Positions 26,048 through 37,204 of a stretch of 64,000 nucleotides of DNA are shown one piece after another; position 1 is the stretch's first letter, and every line of letters starts with the position of its first letter. This stretch comes from Macrobrachium rosenbergii. Lineage: Eukaryota; Arthropoda; Malacostraca; Decapoda; Palaemonidae. The notes below the pieces were generated by a model. The model did not search any database. It was given only the letters and a program-made list of their open reading frames with translations, and had not been told where the DNA came from. A program made the position numbers and the translations under genes. The stretch lies in NCBI RefSeq assembly GCF_040412425.1, contig NC_089753.1, positions 37,002,413 through 37,066,412 on the forward strand, written 5' to 3'.

Positions 26048-26268
26048 ATGGCGGTAAGAAGAAAACTCATACGTCACGGGGTTGAGATCAGGTCGCTGGC
26101 CGCTTCCCATCTCATCTCTGTGACAAGGTGCCAGATGCCACCAATTCCTTGCACAAACAATTCCTGTTTTTATTTTTACTGGTTTCCAGCTGGCACCAGA
26201 AGATTTCTCCTAATGTTAAGACTGCAGGTTTGTTAGCTATGAAAAATACAAATTAATTTAAATTTGTC
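26048..26268. repeat. DIRS-2 terminal repeat, left copy
   Basis: Matches 29610-29812 in the same orientation over about 200 bp (ACGTCACGGGGTT, CAGATGCCACCA, AATTAATTTAAATTTGTCAT). Because the adjacent gag is on the minus strand, the two copies are inverted with respect to their own coding halves, as expected of DIRS terminal repeats. Confidence 0.75.
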
Positions 26269-26366
26269 ATATTTCGGGACAGGATAACTCCCTTTGTTCC
26301 CGCAGATCGTTTAAGTTCCTCCCTCCTCCTCTACCTTGCCACAGGGAGTATTAAGCAACTCCTCTC

Positions 26367-26850
26367 GTGCCTCCTCTGAATAGACAGTTCAACTCCGATG
26401 TCGTCCGTCTGAAGCCGGTTTTGACCCTGGATCAGGTCAGAGCAGAAGGTTCTTCTCTTTCCTTTCAAGAAGCTGCTTCTTTTGAGTCGACTGGCTCTTC
26501 TGCCTTCCAAACTGTTTCTTGGCTGGATTTGTGGTCTTCAGCTGTTGCCAAGACTTCTTCTTCCCCTTCGTCAAGGAATAAAGTTAATAGTTTAGCTTAC
26601 ATCAGTTTGTTGCAATCTGGTGTAAGGATATTTCTTACCTTACCCATCTGACTGCTAATTTTTGGGCTAATACCCTGGCGATGAGGAGAGACGCAGCCCT
26701 CTCCAAAGTGGCTTGGTCTGTTGATGTGGGTTCCTGGTTATCCTCGAGGAATGGTGATATTGGACTCCCAGCTGCTTTTCCCCAGGGATCAGTTGGATGC
26801 AGCTGTCAACAGGCTTTAAGCTGACAATAATGATTGTCTCGTCCAACAAG
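26367..26850 (+). pseudogene. DIRS-2 gag C-terminal remnant
   Basis: The + strand reads RLKPVLTLDQVRAEG..., SWLDLWSSAVAK, then in another frame ANFWANTLAMRRDAALSKV. This last block resembles the 'RRDA.L' portion of DIRS gag C-termini. Frame breaks at about 26650 and 26820. It runs straight into the pol remnant. The match is by pattern memory and moderate. Confidence 0.4.
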
Positions 26851-27089
26851 CAGTGAATAAAGCAGCATCTTTTTCTCGTCTGAATGTTCCAAGGCAGAAT
26901 CTGCAGCCACCTCCTAAGCAGCCTATAAGACCTCCTGCTACCATCAAGACTTCCCAACCTGCTTCTTACCAAAGAAGCCCTCCCAACAACGTCCCTCTCA
27001 GTCTCACTCTACCAGGCCAGGAAGGGGAAATAGGGGCAGAGGTAGTGGAGGAAGATGATAGAGTGGGCACCCCTCCCCACTCTATGCTA

Positions 27090-27960
27090 CCAGTGGGGGG
27101 ATGCCTGGCGAGCCGTTGGGCTACTTGGCAGAATTACGGAGCGGAGCCGTGGGTGGTAGATGTCCTTTGGGTAGGGTATATGCTACCTTTCGACTTCACT
27201 CCCCCTTTCTCCAATCGTCCTCCCTCACCTCGCTTACACCCAAGGTTCTCCAAAACATGTAGCTCTTCAAAAAGAAGTGAGGAAGATGATGGAGAAGGGA
27301 GCTGTAGAGCAAGTAAAGTGTCCTTCCCCAGGGTTCTACAGATGAGTCTTCCTAGTTCCCAAGACAGCTGGTGATTGGAGGCCAGTGATAGACCTATTCA
27401 TGTTGAACTTCTTTATCAGAAAGACAAGGTTCAAGATGGAGACTCCTCAAACAGTTTTGGTAGCCGTCGGAGACAACGACTACATGCTGACCAAGATTTG
27501 AAGGACGCTTACTTCCAGTTCCCCATTCATCCCTCCTCCCTGAAGTTCCTTCACTTCAGTCTCGGAGAACTGGTGTTCCAGTTCAAAAGTCCTTTGCTTT
27601 GGTCTGACAACAGCTCCCCAGGTGTTCACAGGAGTTTTCACCCTGGTGTCAACGTGGTCTTATGCTCAGGGAATCTGCCTCCTAAGATATCTCGACAATT
27701 GGCTGGTCTTGGCGAGTTCTCAGGACAAGATAATTCAAGACATGGATTGTCTTCTCCAATTTTTTCGCAGCTTAGGCATCGCGATAAATTTGGAAAACTC
27801 CAATCTTCAACCCAGTCAGAGAAATCTATACCTGGGAATGATCATAGACACTGCCTCGTCAAGAGTCATCCCATCGAATCAGCCGCTCCGAGAGAAATAC
27901 CCCCTTGCCACAATCTTCTCTGTCAACCTCATGTAGAGGGATACCATCAATCGGTAACAT
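27090..27960 (+). pseudogene. DIRS-2 reverse transcriptase remnant
   Basis: In three frames one can follow VGGCLASRWATWQNYG and LPFDFTPPF (the DIRS pol N-terminal block), KTAGDWRPVIDLFMLN, motif A DLKDAYFQFPIHPSS (27495-27540), and YLDNWLVLA (27688) with NLQPSQRNLYLGM after it. The catalytic YxDD box has become YLDN, so besides the frameshifts an active-site aspartate is lost. RNase H, which should follow, is missing: the sequence passes into recombinase within about 100 bp. Clearly a dead RT of a tyrosine-recombinase retroelement. Confidence 0.75.
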
Positions 27961-27984
27961 CCCTAACTCTTCATGGTTTAAGAC

Positions 27985-28945
27985 TATCCAGTATCTCCTG
28001 CGAGTGAAAGGCTTTTCTCACAGAGCAGCAACACAGATGTCTGGTTACCTCAGAAGGTCTTCTTCAACCATGTATCAGGGGAAATGGGCCTTCTACTGTG
28101 ATTGGTGCTGTTGACAGGGTTTCTCTCCACTTGGAACCTCTATTCAGCAGATAGCAGATTTTGTGATGTTCCTCAGAACAGAAAAACACCTTTCTGTTTT
28201 TGCTATTAAGGGCTACAGGGCTGCCTTGGAAATAGTTCTTTGTTTGAAAGACATGGGCCTAACTTTATCCTGGGAAATCTCTGTGCTGCTGTAAAGTTTT
28301 GAACAGCCTTGTTCCCCCAGAGAACTGAAACCTACCTGGGATCTGACTCTGGTGCTAAGTCTCACTCGAGCTCCATATGAACCACTGCATCGGTCTTCGA
28401 AGAGAGTGGGCGAACTCCATGGCCTAGCTTTTGATGTTAAACATACCAGGGGTTGGAAGTCAGCAGCGTTTGAATTTGTCTTGGAATTCATGGCTAAGAC
28501 TCAAAACTCCCTGGTTCATGATGACAGGTTTATCTCCATTTCCAGCCCTTCCCTTGGGGATTTGGTTAACGACGATCCAGATGAATTGCTCTTTTGCCCC
28601 GTCAGAGCACTGCCTTGCTATCTGAAAAGGACTCAACATCTCAGACCAGGATGCAGAAGACTTTTTGTTAGCACAGGCCAGATCAAGAAAAAAGTGTCCA
28701 AGAATAGTATTTCGTTTCTCATCATTTTTTCTACTGCCAATACTGTACATGCAAGAGCACATGACATTAGAGGACTAAGCTCCTCCTTGGCATTCAAGAA
28801 TAACTTATCTATTTATAGTATCCTGAATGCTGGTTCTTGGCTCTGCCAAATCACCTTCACTTCCTTCTACCTGAGGGACATTGCCCACAGGTCCTTGGAC
28901 ACTTTTTCCATGGGTCCGGTGGTGGCAGCACAACAAGTTGTGTAG
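27985..28945 (+). pseudogene. DIRS-2 tyrosine recombinase remnant
   Basis: A long stretch reads through with few stops: RVKGFSHRAATQMSGYLRR, MYQGKWAFYCDWC, AIKGYRAALEIVL, SSKRVGELHGLAFDVKHT, CPVRALPCYLKRTQHLR, ARAHDIRGLSSSLAF and TFTSFYLRDIA. The Arg of KRVGEL, the His-x-x-Arg of HDIR and the Tyr of FYLRD correspond to the R...HxxR...Y catalytic set of tyrosine recombinases. Stops occur near 28113 and 28293. The enzyme would integrate circular cDNA, replacing a DDE integrase. The last 198 codons (28352-28945) are uninterrupted. Confidence 0.75.
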
Positions 28946-29469
28946 CTCATCGAGTGCTCCTAGCAGGACAGTTTTGTATCTTGCGTAAGATGATGTTATG
29001 AAAGTGAGGATGATTGAGATGACTGGTCTCTTTTCCTTCCCCTCCTTTTTTCCTTTCTTTTCTACCTATGGGCGGTAAGAAAATGGTTCCATCATATGCT
29101 GGAATGGGCCAGATACAGGTGAGTGTAGTAGCCTTACTGTTCATTTGTTTTTGTTCTACACGAATATATGTAGCAGTAGCAAACCCTTCCTCTGTCTAGC
29201 AAGGAGAGAGAGGAATGGTAACAAACACGTTAGGTGGCTACCTTAGTTTGTTATCTGAACAGATATAGTTCTTTAACTTCCTCTAATGCAATGAATTTCT
29301 GCATTGGACTTAGCCCAGTAATCTGACTGTTGGATACCCATATATCTAATAGATCAGAGGCTTAGGTCGCCTTCCTTTGAATTCTCTTATTCATGAAGTA
29401 CGACCGGGTGTGCAGAACCTCCAGTCAGTTCAGGATTCTCTTACCTCCTACCAAGAGTGAGTCCTTCCA

Positions 29470-29560
29470 AATGTTAAGACCCAGGCTTGTTCCGTGTATG
29501 AACAAGTGACGAATTTAAATTAATTTGTATTTTTCATAGCTAACAAACCTGTGGTCTTTA
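29470..29560. repeat. DIRS-2 internal complementary region
   Basis: Positions 29515-29560 (AATTTAAATTAATTTGTATT then TTCATAGCTAACAAACC) are the reverse complement of the outer end of the terminal repeat at 26225-26265 and 29755-29805. A complement of a terminal-repeat end placed between the recombinase gene and the 3' repeat is the DIRS internal complementary region. Confidence 0.6.
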
Positions 29561-29609
29561 TATTTACTGCCCACCTCTAGCTACCCCTCTTTCAGGTAAG
29601 AGTGGGCTG

Positions 29610-29812
29610 GAAAAAAAACTGATACGTCACGGGGTTAAGATCAGGTCGCTGGCCGCCTCTCATCTCATCTCCGTGACAAGATGCCAGATGCCACCATTTC
29701 CTTTTATTTTTACCGATTTCCAGCTGGCACCAGAGGATGTATCCTAATGTTAAGACGGCAGGTTTTTTAGCTGTGAAAAATATAAATTAATTTAAATTTG
29801 TCATTTTGCAAA
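29610..29812. repeat. DIRS-2 terminal repeat, right copy
   Basis: Same about 200 bp sequence as 26048-26268, at the 3' end of the recombinase half. It ends in TTTAAATTTGTCAT. Confidence 0.75.
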
Positions 29813-30478
29813 TATTTCTGCATCTGAAAAAAAGTATATTTTTGAATGAATAAGATTAGAGGAGACAGGTAATGATTCCTTAAGGCAGTAGATTCACACA
29901 GGATGTGCAATAATGGAATTTTGGGAACAAATTGTGAATCAGAACTCGGTGGTCTATCAAAGAACATGCTTTGAAAATGCCCTAATAATTAGTTGACCAT
30001 CAAGACAGAAGGAATTAAGATCCTATAAAGATCATTTTAATGATGTAAGAATTTCTGAGGGAAACATTACAAAAATTTTATTAGTGCAATCTGAATTTAT
30101 TTTCATGGCACTGTAAATTATTTTCCTTTTTGTATGCACTTTGGTTTGTGCTGTAATGGATTTTTCTGCAAGTACATATTCACCTGTTGCATTAAATGAT
30201 TAAAAAAATGATATGCCTGTGTATAATTATTGTTTATTTTTATTTTGAATCAAACATGCATTGTACAAAAAGTAAGGCTGGAATAAAAGAGATGAATTTA
30301 CAGTAGAGACTTGCAGTATTTACGTCCTGTCCTGTCATAAAAGCTTCTGTTCTTTTTACTTGTTTCATTTTTCATATTTAGAGTCCAGATATTTCTAGGG
30401 GGAATTTTAAACTTTTTATTTTTAGTGGTAAACCTTGAGATTTCAAAATGTGATTCTGAAAGAATCCTCTCTATACAG

Positions 30479-30847
30479 GGAGGCACTTTGGAGGACGTCG
30501 GTTCAAGAGGACCCTCTAACATAGGAATTGAGGGAGCAGGCGCAGTGGTTAGAGGAGAAGTATCATCATCATTAAAAACATATGGGTCTGGACTTAAGGT
30601 TCATACTTGTCCTTTCTGTTCATACTCAAACCTGTTGAAGGAATCGGTCACTCGCCATATTCGAACTCATACAGGAGAGAAGCCCTTTGCCTGCCCCTAC
30701 TGCTCAAGTCAGTTTGCTCGACGAGATATCTTGAAGATACATATAAGAACCCACACTGGAGAGAAACCTTTCACTTGCCCTTACTGCTCTAAGACATTTG
30801 CTCAGAGTTGCCATGTTAGAAGTCATATAGCTGCCAATCACAAGTAA
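30479..30847 (+). CDS. C2H2 zinc-finger alternative terminal exon F (3 fingers)
   Basis: Begins after the acceptor CTCTCTATACAG in phase 0 (GGTLEDVGSRGPSN...) and runs 122 residues to TAA. The glycine- and serine-rich lead-in has no methionine. Fingers are TCPFCSYSNLLKESVTRH, FACPYCSSQFARRDILKIH and FTCPYCSKTFAQSCHVRSH, joined by TGEKP linkers, the last ending H-x4-H. Finger 1 is the same as in exon E, so the two modules should share one DNA subsite and differ elsewhere. The ORF extends upstream of the acceptor by chance; the exon boundary is set by the AG and by phase agreement with the other exons. Confidence 0.88.
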   Translation, partial: GGTLEDVGSRGPSNIGIEGAGAVVRGEVSSSLKTYGSGLKVHTCPFCSYSNLLKESVTRHIRTHTGEKPFACPYCSSQFARRDILKIHIRTHTGEKPFTCPYCSKTFAQSCHVRSHIAANHK

Positions 30848-31390
30848 CCTGTGTTCAGTTTTTTTTTTTATTTCAGTCTAAGACAGAGATTTATAATGTA
30901 GTTTAAAATTTAGAGGAATATTAGAAATATCTGAAGTCTCGACTTGTGCCACTATTGCAAGAGCCTTTCCAAGATCATTCGTAGCCTTTATTGTATTGAT
31001 TAAAACTGACAGATGTGTCATATACAAGTGACAAATGTGTCATATTGCTTGAAATGGGAACTCTTTCCCATGGGGTTGATGGTAGGGTTTGCTATTTTGG
31101 CTTTCATTCTCGAAAGTACTGTGGAGTGTGGTTTGCATAAAGTTTGTGTATGTTACATGTTATGAAAACCTGTACTGTGTACAATATAAACCATAGTTTT
31201 ACCTATTCTTGCTGTCACTGTTTGGGAATAAGTCAATTATTTAAGAAAATACAGTAATTGAAAGCTACATGGGTAGTCAGCTGAAGATTGACTACCTAAA
31301 ACTAGTACTGTATGCATATGCAGTAAGTAAGCCAGCAGACTAGGAGAACCTTTTACATGCTATGAGTTTCTAGCTGTCATCTAAGTAATA

Positions 31391-31710
31391 AGGCAGACCC
31401 CAGCTTTTGACGTTCCGAGTTTACAATGCTCTTGAAATATATTCATCAAAAATTATTTCCTGGTTTACAATGCATGTTCTGGGTTTATGACGCCGATCCG
31501 ACAGAAGAAATGGGGCTCCAAAATGGCAGAATGGTAAAAATTTGGAGGTTTTTTGATTAAAAATCAATAAAAATGGAGGTTTGTTGTTTTCAAGATACTC
31601 AAAGGATTACAAGTAAGGTTTTCTTACGATTTTAGACTGTATTTCGGGTTACGATGGTTTTTGGCGCCAGTGTTGGAATGGAACCCCAGTCGTAACCCGG
31701 GGACTGCCTG
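31391..31710. mobile_element. GGCAGTCC-family MITE (320 bp)
   Basis: TA flanks both ends (31389-31390 and 31711-31712). The left end AGGCAGACCCCAGC and the right end complement of ACCCGGGGACTGCCTG form the inverted repeat. The interior is diverged from the 55 and 58 kb members. Non-coding. Confidence 0.7.
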
Positions 31711-31712
31711 TA

Positions 31713-32968
31713 TGTTGATTTTTTGTTGTGCTAAATTTTGGATGCCATGGTTTTGTGAGTATATGATTTGCAGGCTATGATTAGTTGGGATATTTTGTGG
31801 TTTGGTTTTGATTTTGCACGTTATGTTTTTATATGTCTGTTATAATGCTTGCTGAAGAGTTATGAATACTTATGACTTTGGTCTGTCAAATGCTGTGTGT
31901 GTGTTTGAGTTTGTGTGTTAACTTGTCATATCACCTACTAAGGAGTTCTAAATATTACTTCTTTAGGATTTTGTTACTTTTTGTGTATGATTTATGAGAG
32001 TGATTCCCAAACTGCTACTTGCAAGCACCACTGTGCTCTGCATATGATATGGCAGCGCTCTTTCATTCTGGTTAAAATTGTGCTCTTAAGAAACGGCTCT
32101 ATGTAAGCCTACGTCTTACGAAGAGATGATGCTCGCAATGTAAGACTTTCTCATCCATTATCAGACACTGATGCCAGTGTTCCAGTTCGGCTGGTTGCAG
32201 TCATTATTTCTGTTTTTCCTTTTATTTGTTTATAAATTATAACAGTAATGTGTGAAAAGTGCATAACTGGTTTGCTGTAATAAATGTAACAATGACTAAT
32301 TTCCTTGGGCAGTTTCCACTTACAGGTGGATCAGTTAGATTCTAGATGATTAACCCATAAGTTGAGAAAACTGTAATTTTTCCCCCAAAAAAACTTGTTT
32401 CAAAATCATTTTATTAAAATATCTCAACTTGGCAGAATATGCTCTATTTTATTGTAGTAAGTGTATGAGGTAAAGTGCAATACTGTACTGTTTATACAAA
32501 AACTACTTGGTCCAGAGAACACAGTACACTTAATGTAAGAGTTTAACATCTGTACTGAGCTATTTCAAGACATGAAATATAAATTTGAAAAGAAATTAGT
32601 AACAATTTTCTATGGGAAATCCTCATTCAAATATAAAAATTTTAAATCTATCATTTCCAGATCTTTACTTTTTGTATGTTTTTCAAAGAAAATTACTGGT
32701 TTTACTTTGCATTTTTTTTCATTTGATTGATAAATTATCAGTACAATAAATGTGGCAAGAGCAAACTTATTCTGTGCTGTGAGGAATCACGATATAGGTA
32801 AATGTGAACATGAGAATTAAGTACATTTTGTGTATGGTTTTTTTGTGCTATATTTTACTTAATAGTACAGTGTATGTGGGAGTAGGACAGTTAATCTTCA
32901 TAATCTTGAGGTATATTATGGAAAATTTTTTGAGTTTATTCAATACTGAAAGTTTCAGTGTATTTAAT
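31713..32968. other. Non-coding interval
   Basis: AT-rich, no coding signal or repeat recognised. Confidence 0.4.
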
Positions 32969-32970
32969 TA

Positions 32971-34098
32971 CAGCGGAACCTCAGTTTTCGTATGTAATCC
33001 ATTCCAGAAAGTCTGACAAAAACTGAATCATATGAAAACTGAAGCAATAATTCCTATAAGAAATAATGTAAATTCGATTACTGTACAGTAATCCATTCCA
33101 GATACCCAAAAATATTAACAAAAAATACATTTTATAGAGAATAACTAGTTTTAAATACAGAAAACAATGAGAAATAAATATAAATGACTAAGGAAATGGA
33201 CAAATGAATATTTAACATCACCTTTACATTTGTTGAGGACTTGTTGCTGTATGGAAGATGGCAAAGAGGGAGGAGGGAGGAGGATTGGTTATTGTATGGA
33301 AGGGGAATCCCCCTCCATGAGTAATTAAGGTATATCAAGGCCCTATCTGGGGTTACTTCTCATCTTTGTTTTTTACTGGCACTAGGACCAGCTTGAGAGT
33401 TGCTGGACCTCTGTCGCACAAAACAGATTTGCTTAAAATGGAACAAGGCATTGTCATTGAACATGTTGCAGACACAGCTTGCAACAGCTGTGTGAGGGTG
33501 ATAGTACTCCCAAAAACTTTGCAACTCACTCCACACACTGCACACATGTCCTTACTCACTGGAGAAGGCAAATTATCCCTTCTCTCTTTCTCCACCTTCT
33601 CCTCTGATTCCTCATCTGCTGTCTGTTACTGTTCCAGTTGAAGGTCTTGCAGCTCTTCAGTGGTTAGCTCTTCCCTCTGGTCATCCATCAACTCTTCCAC
33701 ATTGGCCACGTGTACACCACTTTCAAACTTTGCTGTGAGTTCTTTTGTGAATTCAGTCGTGTTTCTCGTCTTCTTTATCGATGGGCTGGCACTCGGAACT
33801 TTCTTTGGCCCCACGGTGGCTTACTTAGCAGTCGAACTCAATCAAAAAGCACAAAAAACTGTGGATTATTATGAATTGGTTTGGATTCTGCTGGTGATGC
33901 TCACTCAACAAGAAACAAAGGCAGACTGGGTCACGAATGCTTGGGTTGCTTTGTGAAGCATACGGTTAGGTGGATGAGTTTAGGACGGAGCATTTTCAAT
34001 TGTACGGTAACTGAGCGGATGTACGAAAACTGGGACAAAATTTTGACGAAAACTGAATCGTACAAAAACTAGGGCATACAAAAACCGAGGTTTGACTG
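32971..34098. mobile_element. Internally deleted Tigger-like DNA transposon (1128 bp)
   Basis: Inverted ends CAGCGGAACCTCAGTTTTCG (left) and the complement of CATACAAAAACCGAGGTTTG plus ACTG (right), with TA on each side (32969-32970 and 34099-34100). The minus strand keeps a remnant of a Tigger transposase C-terminus (33353-33814), so this is a deletion derivative of an autonomous element. Its subterminal text (AATCCATTCCAG, TTCCTATAAG) is shared with the element at 2439-3321. Confidence 0.8.
33353..33814 (-). pseudogene. Tigger-type transposase C-terminal remnant
   Basis: On the minus strand, VEELMDDQREELTTEELQDL is followed, after frame breaks, by SELQSFWEYYHPHTAVA and NMFNDNALFHFKQI. The 'HPnkavA...FNDNamsHFr.I' block is characteristic of the C-terminal end of Tigger/jerky-family transposases. 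The DDE catalytic core is absent, so the product cannot transpose anything; it is only a marker of descent. Confidence 0.7.
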
Positions 34099-34100
34099 TA

Positions 34101-36570
34101 CAGTATATGTTATCTAGAGAGGCAAACATATTACCTGTATATGCCATTATGTATCTATGTATGATGGACAAGTTTGATAAATGTTAATAACTTCCTAAAT
34201 ACTGTAATCTGAGTTGTACAAGTTCTGTTTTTAAATCTTCTGTGTGAGCAATCTAATTGTGGGGTGTGAAATATTTCTTACTAATTAGACTACTGTACAG
34301 TTTCCATAATGGTGGTGCTCTCATAATTATCCAGAAAACCACTGGGTTCTCATTTTCTTAAAAAGGCTAGGAACCCTTGATTTAAGGATACTGTACTTAT
34401 TCTTGTACAATAAATTCTTTCAAGTCTTTAAATGTCTCTTTACTTTCCTTTGACTGGAAATTAAAATGTGTTGAATTTTATTACCAAATAAAGTAGTACA
34501 CAGCTTTTAGGACGCACCGAAATCTGTTTTTATTAATTATACATTATGCATGTTCTTTTATGCTCTTTTTTTTTTTTTTTTTTAGTTTACATTCTTTTGC
34601 CTGAAAGATTGATATACCCATGGTAAATGTCTAAGGTTATCCAGTCCCTGTCGGATGGAATTACTAACTTGAGTGGCAACATAAACTAGGAAAGCTAGAG
34701 TGCACAATGCTTTCATAGCTGTTTTTGTTTTTCATCAGGGTGTGGGGGATTTAGCCTTTTGCTAAACAGTCTTCCTCATGGCATGAATTTAAAAAAAATA
34801 ATATGCACCTGAGAAAGTATGTAAATAGATTCGATTGATACCAATATGTTGTGCTACTTGTGTAGTAAAAACATGGTTGTTTTCTTAATTTGTATAAAAG
34901 AAGCTGAAATTGCTGAAGGAAATAGGGAAGTAGGTACAAAGAATAGGCAAACATTTCACACACTTGGTTAGACAGATGGAAAGTAGTTGGTTTTTCAAGG
35001 AAAGATTATGTACCTCATTATTTTTGAAGTTAAGAGGGTAGATTATATGGTATTAATGTTTTGTATCTTTAACAATGGTAGATTTTTTGTTGACTAATTT
35101 TTACAGCACAGTATTTTGTATTCACAAGACATGGTGTATTCAGATAAACACTGTACACCAGAAGTCCACCGAAAGTCCAGTATTTATGTCAGTAACCCCA
35201 TTGGTAAAGTAATTAAGTCAAAAAGTTCTATTCTATATTACTGCATTTGGTGCAGCATTTTGAGAGCTATTGATATGATATACTATTAAAAAAAAAGACT
35301 AAAAATACCTTTGATAGCTTGGACTTTGCGATACCAATTGAGATCATGGCAAAAGTGTTGAATTCAAGTTTATTTGTTCATTGAAAATCATTATTTTATG
35401 TGATGTATCTTTGAAGTTCCATACATGTTCAATAACCTATACAATTCAGGACTACTTTTAAGTTACACCGCTGAGTGGTGCCACAAGACAGCCTCGTAAA
35501 GGGTCATTGACCAGCAGTATAATGCAATTTCTTTAGCCTTATGTGTGATAACTTACGGATACAAGTCAGCCAGTTGCTCTGCTAGGCAATGAACCTCAAA
35601 GAGAGAGGGTCACTGCTAGGTGAAACCTAACCTTGCATATATCAGTTCAGTTGTGTCCAGTAGTACTGTATACCATTTTCCTCAGCATTTTTCATAATGC
35701 AAATATCATTTTACATTAACTATAGCTTGAACTAGTCCTCGGTCTATATAAGCTATGCCAGCCTAAATAAACTGTAGCCCATGATATCCTTCACTGACAT
35801 TTAGACTTACTAGTAGGTGCTTTGGAAATCTTGTAAGCTATCATGCCAGCTTTTAAATATCAAAATAAAACCAGTCGTGTGTTCTTAAATAGGAATAGTA
35901 ACCCGACTTTATTCTCTAGTCTTGGCAAGTCTGTGTGAGCTCCATTTTGCAGCAAACTTAAGCTACTGGAAACTCAGTTAATATTATACAAGATTATTAA
36001 TTATTGTTAAAATGAAGACATTTATATATGTGTTATTAAATGGAAAAAATAAGGTTCAGTTAGCTAAGTTGAATAATGTAGGCGGGGATAGGCTAGGCTT
36101 TGATAGGGTGAGTGAGTTGATAGTCAGTGCCAAAACATAGCTATTGAGTACTGTAATTTGTTTTTATTAAAGGACAACAAAATTCGTTTAAAATTTCTTG
36201 TAGTATAGGACTGTGATAGAAAGAAAAAACATAGTTTATCTGAAGATGGCTTTGTAGACACAGCCGTGACCTAACTGAGGTCAAAAATACTTTCTATGCT
36301 GTTTGATATTTTTTTATGAATATTTAGGATACTTAAATGTTGTTTTGAGATTAGAGCAGAAAGGTAAATTTAGTGTGTGCTAATCATTGGTTTATTTTTA
36401 GGCCAGCATTTATGATGGTCCAGTGCCCAATCTGTATTTATTATTAGTATTTGATTTAAAAAATAATTTTTTGCTTTGTGGTTGCAAATCTATTGTTTAA
36501 AAAGGGACAAAGTCCTGTTACAAATTGTTATGGAATCATTGTCGTAAATGATATTTTAACCATACATTTT
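34101..36570. other. Non-coding interval
   Basis: No coding signal. Poly-T tract at 34569-34584. No recognised repeat. Confidence 0.4.
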
Positions 36571-36630
36571 CCCAGTACTGTGAAATACACTTTCCCCCAT
36601 CCCAGTACTGTGAAATACACTTTCCCCCAC
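36571..36630. repeat. Tandem duplication, 2 x 30 bp
   Basis: The unit beginning CCCAGTACTGTGAAATACAC occurs twice in a row, one mismatch at the end. Confidence 0.9.
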
Positions 36631-36907
36631 TGTCCTCAGTGCTTTTGGCTTGAACTCCATTCTGCCTAGCTTTAGTTGTGGAATATTCCCTTGTTTAATT
36701 TTTCAAAATGGCTTCATGCTTATTTCATGTAACAAGAAAAGGTGGTTCAAGATTATAGTCTAGTTTCAGCTCTCCTCCACTACAGAGGATGAAGAGCCAC
36801 TTTTGTGAGTATTATTTACAAATATTTATGAGTTTGTTGTCTGCTCTGATATTTTTGCACAAAATATACTATGATTTCTTAACATTAAAAACAGCCATAT
36901 TCGGCAG

Positions 36908-37204
36908 GAAGGTGATGATTATGCCTCAAGGTCCTCCATCTCAGGCCATCAAGTACATCGATGCCCTTACTGCTCATATACAACACATCGGCAGTGGCAT
37001 TATATTGATCATATCCGCACCCACACTGGAGAGAAGCCATTTGCTTGCCCATATTGCCCTGCAAACTTTAGTCAAAAAGGTAAACTCAACCGTCACCTCC
37101 GTACTCACACAGGAGAGAAACCTTTTAGGTGTGCTATTTGTTTCCATAGTTTTTCTAGAAAAGATACCCTTAAAGTTCATCTTCTTAGTCATGAAAATAG
37201 GTAA
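36908..37204 (+). CDS. C2H2 zinc-finger alternative terminal exon G (3 fingers)
   Basis: Has no in-frame start codon, so it is easily missed. After an acceptor-like CGGCAG, the phase-0 frame runs 98 residues (EGDDYASRSSISGHQ...) to TAA. Fingers are RCPYCSYTTHRQWHYIDH, FACPYCPANFSQKGKLNRH and FRCAICFHSFSRKDTLKVH, with TGEKP linkers. The TAA sits inside AATAG/GTAAGG, a strong donor consensus, so splicing at that donor would remove the stop and make this an internal exon. The pyrimidine tract before its acceptor is weaker than in the other exons. Otherwise it fits the series in direction, phase and architecture. The DIRS element lies about 2.5 kb downstream. Confidence 0.82.
   Translation, partial: EGDDYASRSSISGHQVHRCPYCSYTTHRQWHYIDHIRTHTGEKPFACPYCPANFSQKGKLNRHLRTHTGEKPFRCAICFHSFSRKDTLKVHLLSHENR

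Larger units (their letters stand above)
24214..26268 (-). mobile_element. DIRS-2 element, 5' half (terminal repeat and gag), inverted
   Basis: Read on the minus strand from 26268: an outer terminal-repeat end (26032-26268, matched at 29610-29812), then gag-like sequence down to 24214. It points away from the pol half that starts at about 26396 on the + strand, so the element is broken by an inversion or is two truncated copies head to head. A 19-base C run at about 25471-25489 interrupts the gag stretch. Confidence 0.6.
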
